Source of the DNA: an uncultured Verrucomicrobia subdivision 3 bacterium
GTDB lineage: Bacteria; Verrucomicrobiota; Verrucomicrobiia; Limisphaerales; UBA11358
Reading direction: 5' to 3'
Length of the DNA stretch: 35,820 nt
Assembly (NCBI GenBank): GCA_903936645.1
Contig: CAIZWI010000280.1
Location: 1 to 35,820 of the forward strand
In this document: positions 15,980 through 24,029 of the stretch, one piece after another
How positions within the stretch are numbered: the stretch's first letter is position 1
Layout: every line of letters begins with the position of its first letter
The notes under the pieces: generated by a model
Seen by the model: only the letters and a program-made list of their open reading frames with translations
What the model was told of the DNA's origin: nothing
Database searches by the model: none
Made by a program: the position numbers and the translations under genes

Positions 15980-17494
15980 ATGAGTGCCGGCACCCAAAAA
16001 CTCTCCTTCCTTGAAAAAGCCGGCTACAGTGCCGGGGACGCCGCGGCGAATTTCGTCTTCATGACGATGATTCTGTTCCAGGCGAATTTCTACACCGACG
16101 TCTTCGGCATCAGCGCCTCCGCCGCCGCCACGATCCTGCTGGCCGCCCGGCTCTGGGACGCCTTTTTCGACCCGCTCGTGGGCGTGCTCGCCGACCGCAC
16201 CCGCACCCGCTGGGGCCGGTTCCGGCCCTGGGTGTTGTGGACCTCCATTCCCTGGGCGATTGTCATGGTGCTGGCGTACACCACGCCCAAAGGCTGGGGC
16301 ATGGCCGCCATGATCGCCTATGCCGCCATCACCAACCTCCTGCTGATGACCCTCTACAGCATGAACAACATGCCCTACTCCGCCCTCGGCGGCGTGATGA
16401 CCGGCGACGTCAATGAGCGGGCGAAGCTCAATTCCTACCGTTTCATTGCGGTCAATGCGGCCCAGTTCATCGTGGGCGGCTTCACCCTGCCGCTGGTCGC
16501 CAAATTCGCCGCCGGCCATGACCGCCAGTTTGGCTGGCAGATGACCATGACCCTCTGGGCGGTGCTCTGTCTGGTGCTGTTTTTCATCACCTTCACCACC
16601 TGCCGCGAACGCATCGAACCGGCCAGGGACACCGAATCCTCCCCCCGGCAGGATTTTTCCGACCTCATCCGCAACCGCCCCTGGCTCGTGATGTTTTGCA
16701 TGACGGTGGTGCACTTTGCCATCCTCTCCTTCCGGGGCGGGGCATTGTATAACTACTACCATCACTACGCGGACAAGGCCGCCATGTATGATTTTGTGCA
16801 GAAACTGGGGCTCACCGCCCCCGCCCTCGCGCCCGGCGCCCCGGCTCCCGGGGGCGCGCTGGAATGGCTCGGCTACATCGTCCACGGCACCCGGGATGAC
16901 CTGGCCAATTCCAATGTCGCCGACGTCGCCAACAGCATCATCAATATGATTGGCACCGCCGTGACCATCGTCGTGATCATGCTCTCCCCCTCGCTCGCCC
17001 GCCGTTTCGGCAAGAAGGCCATCGCCGTGACCGGCTTTGGCCTCTCCACCCTGACCGCCCTGGCCCTGTACCTGCTGGCCCCGGAAAACATCACCGGCAT
17101 GGTGGTGCTGACCATCCTCAGCGCCGTCGTTTACGCCCCCACAATCCCCCTCATCTGGGCCATCTACGCCGACGTGGCCGATTATTCAGAATGGAAAACC
17201 GGCCGCCGCTTCACGGGCATTGTGTTTGCCACCATCGGCTTCGGCCTCAAGTCCGGCCTGGCCCTGGGTTCCTCCTCGCTGCTCTGGATCATGGCCCTCT
17301 TCTTCGATTTTGATGCCAAACAGCCCATCTCGGCCCGTAATCTCGAGGGCTTTCGGTTTTGCAGCGGCGTGGTCGTGGGCATTCTGTTCGGCATCTGCAC
17401 CCTGTTATTGGTGCTCTATCAAATCAATAAAAACATGACCATTCAAATGTCCGATGAACTGGCCGCCCGCCGCCAGAAGGCGGCCCGGGCATGA
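15980..17494 (+). CDS. GPH-family cation:oligosaccharide symporter
   Basis: This 504-residue membrane protein has about 12 hydrophobic helices. It carries the family signature after helix 2-3, LLAARLWDAFFDPLVGVLADRTRTRWGRFRPWVLW, which marks the glycoside-pentoside-hexuronide:cation symporters (MelB/XynB type). It begins KLSFLEKAGYSAGDAAANFVF, typical of the family. A long loop of about 60 residues between helices 6 and 7 (YADKAAMYDFVQKLGL...LGYIVHGTRDD) is larger than in MelB. It should import short oligosaccharides, probably xylo-oligosaccharides, with Na+ or H+. It sits between GH3 and GH10 genes; its last codons overlap the GH10 start by 4 bp (ATGA), indicating translational coupling. Confidence 0.92.
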   Translation: MSAGTQKLSFLEKAGYSAGDAAANFVFMTMILFQANFYTDVFGISASAAATILLAARLWDAFFDPLVGVLADRTRTRWGRFRPWVLWTSIPWAIVMVLAYTTPKGWGMAAMIAYAAITNLLLMTLYSMNNMPYSALGGVMTGDVNERAKLNSYRFIAVNAAQFIVGGFTLPLVAKFAAGHDRQFGWQMTMTLWAVLCLVLFFITFTTCRERIEPARDTESSPRQDFSDLIRNRPWLVMFCMTVVHFAILSFRGGALYNYYHHYADKAAMYDFVQKLGLTAPALAPGAPAPGGALEWLGYIVHGTRDDLANSNVADVANSIINMIGTAVTIVVIMLSPSLARRFGKKAIAVTGFGLSTLTALALYLLAPENITGMVVLTILSAVVYAPTIPLIWAIYADVADYSEWKTGRRFTGIVFATIGFGLKSGLALGSSSLLWIMALFFDFDAKQPISARNLEGFRFCSGVVVGILFGICTLLLVLYQINKNMTIQMSDELAARRQKAARA

Positions 17495-18624
17495 CCACGA
17501 CAGCTCAACTGTGCCTCCTGGCCACCGGCCTGGCCCTGGCCCCCCACCTGACCGCCCAACCCGCGTTGAAGGAGGCATTTCAAAAGGATTTCCTGATTGG
17601 CGCCGCCTTGAATCCCGACCAGTTTACCGGGGCCAACGCGGCCGAGGCCGAATTGGTCAAACGCCAGTTCAACTCCGCCACGCCGGAAAATGTCCTCAAA
17701 TGGGAAAGTGTCCATCCCGCCGCGGACCACTACGATTTCACCCTCCCCGACCAATATGTGGCCTTCGGCGAGACCAACCACCTGTTCATCATCGGCCACA
17801 CCCTCGTCTGGCACAATCAGACACCCGACTGGGTGTTTCACGACGACCAGGGCCAGCCGCTCACCCGCGCCGCCCTGCTCCGCCGCATGCACGACCATAT
17901 CGCCACCGTCGTTGGCCGGTATCAAGGCCGCATCCGCGGCTGGGACGTGGTCAACGAGGCCATCGAGGAAGACGGCACCCGGCGCCAGTCCCAATGGCAG
18001 AAAATCATCGGCGATGACTTCATCCTCCAGGCCTATCAATTTGCCCATGCGGCCGACCCCAGCGCCGAACTGTATTACAACGAATACTCCCTGGAGAATG
18101 CGAACAAACGCGCGGGCGCGGTCAAATTAATCCAACAACTCCAGGCCCAGGGCGTAAAAATTACCGCCATCGGCTTGCAGGGCCATTATAATTTGGACTG
18201 GCCGAGCACCGGTGAATTGAGCCGGACGATCGACACCTTTGCCCGTCTGGGAATCAAGGTCAACATCACCGAACTGGACGTCAATGTGCTCCCCGCCGCC
18301 AGCGGCAATGTCACGGCGGACGTCTCGCTGAATTATCAGCCCGCCGCCAGCCTGAATCCCTACACCAACGGCCTGCCCGCCGCCGTGCAGCAAGCCCTGG
18401 CCAAACGCTACGCCGAACTGTTCAAGACGTTTCTGCAGCACCGGAACGCTATGCGCCGCATCACCTTCTGGGGGGTGACCGACGGGAATTCCTGGCTGAA
18501 CGACTGGCCCATCCGCGGGCGCACCAACTATCCCCTGCTCTTTGACCGCAACGGCCAGCCCAAACCCGCCTTTGCCGCCGTCCTGGCGACGGCCCGCACC
18601 GCCTCCGGCAAACCCGCCCAATAG
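17491..18624 (+). CDS. GH10 endo-beta-1,4-xylanase
   Basis: This 377-residue enzyme consists of a signal peptide (LCLLATGLALAPHLTAQ) and a single GH10 TIM barrel. Diagnostic segments are FNSATPENVLKWESVHP, GHTLVWHNQTPDW, GWDVVNEAIEE with the acid/base Glu156, and ITELDVNV with the nucleophile Glu261; WGVTDGNSWL closes the site. It cleaves internal bonds of xylan outside the cytoplasm. There is no carbohydrate-binding module. It overlaps the symporter gene by 4 bp, so export of the xylanase, uptake of products and cytoplasmic hydrolysis by GH3 are co-expressed. Only 10 bp separate its stop from the convergent helicase gene, with no clear terminator between them. Confidence 0.95.
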   Translation: MTTTAQLCLLATGLALAPHLTAQPALKEAFQKDFLIGAALNPDQFTGANAAEAELVKRQFNSATPENVLKWESVHPAADHYDFTLPDQYVAFGETNHLFIIGHTLVWHNQTPDWVFHDDQGQPLTRAALLRRMHDHIATVVGRYQGRIRGWDVVNEAIEEDGTRRQSQWQKIIGDDFILQAYQFAHAADPSAELYYNEYSLENANKRAGAVKLIQQLQAQGVKITAIGLQGHYNLDWPSTGELSRTIDTFARLGIKVNITELDVNVLPAASGNVTADVSLNYQPAASLNPYTNGLPAAVQQALAKRYAELFKTFLQHRNAMRRITFWGVTDGNSWLNDWPIRGRTNYPLLFDRNGQPKPAFAAVLATARTASGKPAQ

Positions 18625-18634
18625 CGCCCCCGGC

Positions 18635-21600
18635 CTACGCCAGCAATTCTTGGATCTCCTCCCAGTTCAGGCTCTCGGCAAATTCCGCCTCGCCGCCAAT
18701 CGTGGCTTGAATGACCTCGCGCTTGCGGTTTTGCAGCGTGAGAATCTTCTCCTCCACCGTGTCGCGGGTGATCAGCTTGTAGCTCGTGACCACCCGGGTC
18801 TGGCCAATCCGGTGCGCCCGGTCGGTGGCCTGGTCTTCCACCGCCGGATTCCACCAGGGATCAAAATGAATGACCGTGTCCGCGCCCGTAAGATTCAGGC
18901 CCACGCCGCCGGCTTTCAAACTGATGAGAAACACCGGAATGGTGGCGTCTTTTTGAAACCGCTCCACCACCGCGCCGCGCTGCGTCGTGCTCCCGTCCAA
19001 ATAACAATACTCAATGCCCTCCTCCGCGAGCCGGTCCTTAAGCAGGGCCAGCATGCCCACGAACTGGCTGAACACCAGCACGCGATGCCCCCCGTCAATG
19101 ATCTCGGCCAGTAATTCGCTGAACAAATCCAGCTTGCCGGAAGCGGTGGCGGGATCAACCCCCTCGGGCTTCAGCAGGCGCAGATCGCAGCACGTCTGGC
19201 GCAGGCGCAACAGTGCCGTCAGCACCAGCATCCGGCTCTTGGCCAGCCCCTGTTCGCCCACCGCCGCCAGCACTTCCTTGCGGCTGGCCTCGATCACCTG
19301 TTGGTACACCCCGCGCTGCTCGGCGGTCAGTTCGCAGAAGGAGACCAGTTCGAGCTTGGCGGGCAGGTCGGCGGCCACCTCCTTCTTCAGCCGGCGGAGC
19401 ATGAAGGGACGCAACCGGCGCGCCAGCCGCGCCTGCGCCTCGGCATTTTTCTCCTTCGCAATCGGCAGCTCATAACGCTCGCGAAAATCCTTGGCCGTGC
19501 CCAGGTAACCGGGCATGAGAAAATCAAAAATGGACCACAGGTCGAGCACCGAATTTTCCATGGGCGTGCCGGTGAGCACCAGGCGCTGCTGCGCCCGGAT
19601 GGCCTTCACCGCCTGGGCATTTTGCGTCTGCCGGTTCTTGATGTGCTGCGCCTCGTCCAGCACCACGGTGTCGAATTCAAACGCCCGGTACCGCTCCGCA
19701 TCGCGGCGGATGAGCGCGTAACTGGTCACAATCAAATCGCTCCCGGCGATTTCCGCAAAGTGGCGGTGCCGGTCGGGACCGTGCAGCGCCAGAACTTTTA
19801 ATTGCGGCGTGAATTTAACGGCCTCCGCCACCCAGTTAAAGACCAGGCTGGTTGGACACACAATCAGCACCGGCGGCCCGCCCGCCCGGCCCGCGCGCAG
19901 CGATTGCAAAAACGCCAGGGTTTGCAGGGTTTTGCCCAGGCCCATCTCGTCGGCCAGAATGCCGCCGAATTTATTTTCCCGCAGAAACCGCAGCCACGCC
20001 ACGCCATGCTTTTGATACGGTCGCAATACGGCTTCCAGCCGCCCCAGCGGCGGGCATTCCAGCTTCGCCTCGCCGGACTGCCGGGCGGCCCGTTCGCGCC
20101 AGGCCGCCGGGGCCTGCACCTTCCAGGCGTCATGCTGGCGCAGGGTGGCCTCCAGAAAACTGGCCTGGGTGTTGCCGATCCGGTATCCCTGCCCATCCTG
20201 CTGCGGGGAGCAATCCTGCAACACCTCCTGCAAATCCGCCAGCGCCCCCGTGTCGATCACTGCGAATTTCCCGTTCCGCAAGCGCGTGTGATTTTGCCCG
20301 GAAAGCAGCAATCGCTGCACTTCCGCCGGGGTGAAAGTCTCGCCACTCCCGGCGGCAAAAACCACGCCCAGGTTAAACCATTCCATGCCGGAGGCGGTGA
20401 TGGCGAACTGCGGCTCGATCCGCTCGATGTTCGGTAATGTGCGGTTTTGCAATTGCTCCTCCAGCGTCACCTGCCACTCGCGCTGCAACTTGGGAAATTC
20501 CCGGGCGAAGAAGTTCAAAACAGCCGACTGGCCGTTCAATTGCCATTTGCCCTGGCTGTCCGGCCCGGCAAACCCCTGGCGTTGCAAGCGCGTCAGCGCG
20601 GCGCGTTCGGCCCCGGTATCGCGGGTGGAATAGCGCGTGGGCACCTCGGGATCCGGCAGCCACACGCTCTCGCCCGCCTCGGACACACCCGCCGTGAGAA
20701 TGCGTGTGCCGTAGGCGTATTGCAGCAGGCCGGTCAACTGCGTGGAGCCCCCCTTGAGATGCAGCAGAATGCGCGGCGATTGCGGTTCCAGCGTGAAATC
20801 TTCCAGTTTAAAGTTCGCCTCCACCGTGCCCGCCGCCGCCATCTGCGGCCACTGTTGCCCGAGAAATTGCGGCACGTGCCCCCGTGCCAGTCGCGTGGGT
20901 TTTTGCAACACTTCCTTCATCGCAGGCGACAAATTCAGCGGGGCCAGGCGGTGATCCTGCCAGACCCAGTCGCCGATTTGCACCGGCGGGGCACTTTGAT
21001 GTTTCAAGGCGAGCGTGATCTCGCCATTGGCTTCCAACCTGGCGCGCAAGGCCGGTTGCCAGGGAATGCCGGAAACCGTGACCGCCCGTGACTTGCCCAG
21101 CGTGATTTGGGGATGCCCCGTCAGCGTGGGCAGGAGCGTGGCAAATTCCGCGGCGGAAATTTGCAGCACCGCCGGGGTTTCCCCCTGGGTCAGCACTTCC
21201 AGTTGCTCAATTAATTTGCCATCCGCCGCCGGGAAGGCAAACGCCCGCCCCTTGGGCAGCGCGTTCAAAGGACACCGGCCACCACCCCATTGGGCCTCCA
21301 GCACCATCATGATTTTACCGCGCGCCGCCGCCTGCTCAAAATTTTGCGGCAGAATGATGCACAGCTCGGCCGGCTCGCCCGCCGGGTCGCGCAGGAGTGA
21401 GGAAACCTTGCGCACCGGCGCGACCGGACCGGGCTTGCCCGAAGAACGCAGCGGCCCCGCGGCCGCCGGGGCGGTCATGGGTTGCCGGGATTTAATCCAA
21501 TGCAAGCCCACCGCTACGCCATGCGCGCAAATCTTGCCCCAGCGCCGGGAGTCCGGGCAGTTGCACAGATTTTCGACGTCGATGTGATCCTTGATCACCA

Positions 21601-21766
21601 TGGACGCCCGGAACGACAGGTCGCCCAATTGCACCACCCCGCGCAAGAGCGGCGGCTCCCAAAACGAACTGAGCACCTTGCCCTGTTCGAGATAGGCCCG
21701 CGCCATTTTCATGACCTCCCACCCCGCCGCCTGGCTGAGGAGGGACTCCGTGAGTTCAATCGCCAT
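18635..21766 (-). CDS. SNF2-family helicase with SWIM zinc finger
   Basis: This 1043-residue protein starts at ATG 21766 (MAIELTESLLSQAAGWEVMKMARAYL). The open frame extends 52 codons upstream, but that part is not protein-like. The N-terminus has a SWIM-type zinc finger, CNC-x9-CAH (Cys68, Cys70, Cys80, His82). A long variable region (about 130-560) precedes the two helicase lobes: GGILADEMGLGKTLQ (Walker A, about 605-615), VVLDEAQHIKN (Walker B, about 702) and the C-terminal lobe with YLDGSTTQRGAVVERF and DRAHRIGQT (about 985). Bacterial SWIM-SNF2 proteins are DNA-dependent ATPases that move or strip proteins from nucleic acid, similar in domain makeup to RapA/HepA. It is a single gene, convergent with the xylan operon. 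Confidence 0.93.
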   Translation of the reverse strand: MAIELTESLLSQAAGWEVMKMARAYLEQGKVLSSFWEPPLLRGVVQLGDLSFRASMVIKDHIDVENLCNCPDSRRWGKICAHGVAVGLHWIKSRQPMTAPAAAGPLRSSGKPGPVAPVRKVSSLLRDPAGEPAELCIILPQNFEQAAARGKIMMVLEAQWGGGRCPLNALPKGRAFAFPAADGKLIEQLEVLTQGETPAVLQISAAEFATLLPTLTGHPQITLGKSRAVTVSGIPWQPALRARLEANGEITLALKHQSAPPVQIGDWVWQDHRLAPLNLSPAMKEVLQKPTRLARGHVPQFLGQQWPQMAAAGTVEANFKLEDFTLEPQSPRILLHLKGGSTQLTGLLQYAYGTRILTAGVSEAGESVWLPDPEVPTRYSTRDTGAERAALTRLQRQGFAGPDSQGKWQLNGQSAVLNFFAREFPKLQREWQVTLEEQLQNRTLPNIERIEPQFAITASGMEWFNLGVVFAAGSGETFTPAEVQRLLLSGQNHTRLRNGKFAVIDTGALADLQEVLQDCSPQQDGQGYRIGNTQASFLEATLRQHDAWKVQAPAAWRERAARQSGEAKLECPPLGRLEAVLRPYQKHGVAWLRFLRENKFGGILADEMGLGKTLQTLAFLQSLRAGRAGGPPVLIVCPTSLVFNWVAEAVKFTPQLKVLALHGPDRHRHFAEIAGSDLIVTSYALIRRDAERYRAFEFDTVVLDEAQHIKNRQTQNAQAVKAIRAQQRLVLTGTPMENSVLDLWSIFDFLMPGYLGTAKDFRERYELPIAKEKNAEAQARLARRLRPFMLRRLKKEVAADLPAKLELVSFCELTAEQRGVYQQVIEASRKEVLAAVGEQGLAKSRMLVLTALLRLRQTCCDLRLLKPEGVDPATASGKLDLFSELLAEIIDGGHRVLVFSQFVGMLALLKDRLAEEGIEYCYLDGSTTQRGAVVERFQKDATIPVFLISLKAGGVGLNLTGADTVIHFDPWWNPAVEDQATDRAHRIGQTRVVTSYKLITRDTVEEKILTLQNRKREVIQATIGGEAEFAESLNWEEIQELLA

Positions 21767-22077
21767 TTGTGCGCGGGAGTATGGCGGGTTTGGCGACGGA
21801 TTTGAATGGTAAAACCGGACTTGGCCGCGAAATTGGTGATTTATTTGCCGGCGGTTAGGGGCGCCCGGCGCCCGGTTGGGTGTGCAAACCGATTGCCACC
21901 CCGCGAAGCATTGGCGCGACATCCGCGCGCTGCTGGCGGTTTTTGACAGCCAAATCGACCATCCCGCATTGGCGGATTGGATTCAACGCCGTAGCTTGAC
22001 CGCCGCATGGCCGCGAGCCAGGGCACCCATTCAAGCGGGGCGCCTTGGCCAGACTGCCGGGCTGAATCCCCCGGTGC
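21767..22077. other. Intergenic region without a recognised gene
   Basis: These 311 bp lie between the helicase start and the DUF3592 stop. Short open frames exist but show no protein-like sequence. A GC-rich self-complementary patch (GGGCGCCCGGCGCCC, about 21860) is visible. The helicase promoter should be near its 21766 start; CATACT about 20 bp upstream on the minus strand is a weak -10 candidate. Confidence 0.5.
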
Positions 22078-22782
22078 TTACGCCCGGCTTTTTACCAGCA
22101 AAACCACTCCCACCATGGTGAAGAGCCCGCCAATGATCACCGCCAGCCAATTCGCCCCCGCATCCGAGCCGGCACCGATGACCACAACCGATCCCATCAG
22201 CGTAAAAATGAGGCCCATCAGCAGCGGCGGCTTTTGCCCGGAGGGGCTGAGCGGTTGACTGGCTGCCGGGGATGAACTCAGCCGGGTGCGACTCGCCGCG
22301 GCAAATATTTGCCAGAACATCACCCCGCTGAGCACAAAGACCGTGCCCACCCCGAAACAGACCCAGGTGCCCCCATGCAACCCCGGCTCCAACACCGCCT
22401 CAGCCGGGTCGCTGCGATCATAATAGACCCGCACCTTGCCACCCACCGGATACCGGTCCAATATGCCTTGCTCATACCCCATGGAAGACGAGAGCGCCCC
22501 GAAGGCCAGCCGGCTGCCATCGTAATGCCGGCCCTTCACCTGGTAATCATAGGTAATCCGGGCGGAATACGTGGGCCCCTTGTTACCTTGTTGCATTTCC
22601 AGCTTCGACGTTAAAACCGCGCCCTCCACCGTTGGCCACGATGCGCTCCGCACGCTCCAGACGAAATTCCAACCGCCCACCCCCAGCGCGATCAAACCAC
22701 CCAGAATAAAAGCGCTCAGAAAGAGCTTGATCCCGAACGGGATGGAAGGGCGTGGCTGCGTATAGATCATTTTTCGCAGCAT
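22078..22782 (-). CDS. DUF3592-domain membrane protein
   Basis: About 234 residues from the ATG at 22782 (MLRKMIYTQPRPS); a second ATG at 22770 is equally possible, and the upstream 22845 start would add a stretch without protein-like features. It has one membrane helix near residues 20-42 (FLSAFILGGLIALGVGGWNFVW). The DUF3592 beta-rich domain follows (SWPTVEGAVLTSKLE...YSARITYDYQVKGRHYDGSRLAFG...YPVGGKVRVYYDRSDPAEAVLEPG). Three further hydrophobic helices end the protein. The DUF3592 fold has no assigned reaction. The gene stands alone on the minus strand, and context gives no clear function. Confidence 0.85.
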   Translation of the reverse strand: MLRKMIYTQPRPSIPFGIKLFLSAFILGGLIALGVGGWNFVWSVRSASWPTVEGAVLTSKLEMQQGNKGPTYSARITYDYQVKGRHYDGSRLAFGALSSSMGYEQGILDRYPVGGKVRVYYDRSDPAEAVLEPGLHGGTWVCFGVGTVFVLSGVMFWQIFAAASRTRLSSSPAASQPLSPSGQKPPLLMGLIFTLMGSVVVIGAGSDAGANWLAVIIGGLFTMVGVVLLVKSRA

Positions 22783-22994
22783 AATCCGGCAACCGTTGAA
22801 GAAAAGCAAATTTGCCAAATCAGCGTCAAAAAGTGGCCCGGCCATCCCGATCAGGATTCGGCCTATTCAGTGGCGCCCGGATTGTCCCCTACCCCCATCA
22901 AGTGCTCAACCATGTCTCTCCCCCGGCTGATTTCAACCATCGGCAGAAGTCACGCGCCCCGCTGTGCTGGCAGCTTAAACCTGGAAGTTTCCCG

Positions 22995-23016
22995 GAAGTT
23001 TGAAGTTTGAATTTTG
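22995..23016. repeat. Heptad direct repeat (GAAGTTT)n
   Basis: GAAGTTT-GAAGTTT-GAATTTTG is a short 7-bp tandem repeat, located 17 bp past the end (minus strand) of the MarC-family gene. A nearly identical repeat lies at 31599-31615, also at the end of a minus-strand gene. It probably belongs to a dispersed short-repeat family. Confidence 0.45.
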
Positions 23017-23032
23017 CAGTTTCTTTCCCTCA

Positions 23033-23665
23033 TTACGTCGCCAGCAACTCCAGCCGAAACGCCTTGATCGCGTTCAGCATGAACTGCACCGCCACCGAGG
23101 CCAGCAGCAGACCCATGATGCGAATGCACAGGCTCATGCCAATCGGCCCGAGCCACTGGACGCCCCGGGCCGAAAGCCGCAGCACCAGGTAGGACACAAA
23201 ACACACCAGTATAATACACAAATACAGCGCGCAACGCTGCCCCCAGTTGGCCGCCTCATTTTGCAGCAGTACCGTCGTGGAAATCGCCCCCGGGCCCGCC
23301 AGCATCGGAATGGCCAGCGGGGTGATGGCGATCTCCGTCTTGTCCGCCCCGGCCTGCATTTCCTCATCCGTCTCCTTCACGCGCGACCGTTGCGCCCGCA
23401 ACATGTCCAGCGAGACCTGCAGCAGCAGAATGCTCCCCGCCATCTGAAACGCCGGCATGGTGATGCCCATGACCTTGAAAATCAGTGGCCCTGTGAGGGA
23501 AAAGGCCAGCAAAATGCCCGCCGCCACCGTGCAGGCCAGCCGCGCCGTGCGCAATCGCTGCGCCGGCGATTCATTCGGCGTCATGGCCAAAAACGCCGGG
23601 GCCGTCGCCAGCGGATCAATGATCACGAACAGCGAACTGGCGGCCAGAATGATGTATTCGGTCAA
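23033..23665 (-). CDS. MarC-family integral membrane protein
   Basis: This 210-residue protein has six predicted helices. It opens TEYIILAASSLFVIIDPLATAPAFLAMTP, the MarC/UPF0056 signature, and contains AITPLAIPMLAGPGAISTTVLL, the second conserved half. MarC proteins are inner-membrane proteins of unsettled function; older links to multiple antibiotic resistance in E. coli were not upheld. The start codon read at 23665 is TTG. Upstream in frame there is a stop at 23681-23683, and the next ATG would remove the first conserved helix. A perfect 15-bp inverted repeat ends 6 bp upstream of this start and may control transcription or translation. Confidence 0.9.
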   Translation of the reverse strand: MTEYIILAASSLFVIIDPLATAPAFLAMTPNESPAQRLRTARLACTVAAGILLAFSLTGPLIFKVMGITMPAFQMAGSILLLQVSLDMLRAQRSRVKETDEEMQAGADKTEIAITPLAIPMLAGPGAISTTVLLQNEAANWGQRCALYLCIILVCFVSYLVLRLSARGVQWLGPIGMSLCIRIMGLLLASVAVQFMLNAIKAFRLELLAT

Positions 23666-23671
23666 ACTAAT

Positions 23672-23686
23672 GGCTAAGAATTAGCC
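23672..23686. promoter_or_regulatory. Inverted repeat directly before the MarC-family start
   Basis: GGCTAA-GAA-TTAGCC is a perfect 6-bp dyad with a 3-base centre, 6 bp upstream of the TTG start at 23665 (minus strand). It may be an operator or an RNA hairpin at the ribosome site. Confidence 0.35.
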
Positions 23687-24029
23687 GCCCGCCAGCCGCA
23701 AAGTCAATCCCCGGGTTGCCCCACCCCACCAACCGGCGCAATTTGGGGTGATGCCCCGTCACTGAATGCCTGGTCGCATTAGCCTTCCAAGCGTGGGCTT
23801 TCCAACCGCCTGCCGATGGCCCCCTGCCCATGAACTTGAAACCATCCGGCCGCGGGGAGCGTTGGCTGCTGGCGAATCGGCGGCATACCCCCCCCTCCCC
23901 AAGCTTCAGTTCAAGGGCGCCCGGCGCGAATATGTTTCCGGGCGTTCTCTCCCGCATGGAGTGTCGCCGACTGACCAACGGAGTCAAATGACCGGAGCGC
24001 AGCGAAGCGTCATTTCAACCCATTGCGGC
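23687..24029. other. Intergenic region between the MarC gene and the second kinase
   Basis: I recognise no gene here. An open frame of 106 codons on the minus strand (23667-23987) is rich in Arg/Gly/Pro and not protein-like. Near the kinase end, AAATGAC (23986-23992) and GTCATTT (24009-24015) form an inverted repeat around a GC-rich centre, which may protect or end the kinase transcript, although no T-run follows. Confidence 0.45.

Noticed and set aside
23667..23987. A 106-codon minus-strand frame before the MarC-family gene
   Set aside because: Composition is Arg/Gly/Pro-rich with no domain, and it runs through the dyad at 23672-23686. I treat it as non-coding.
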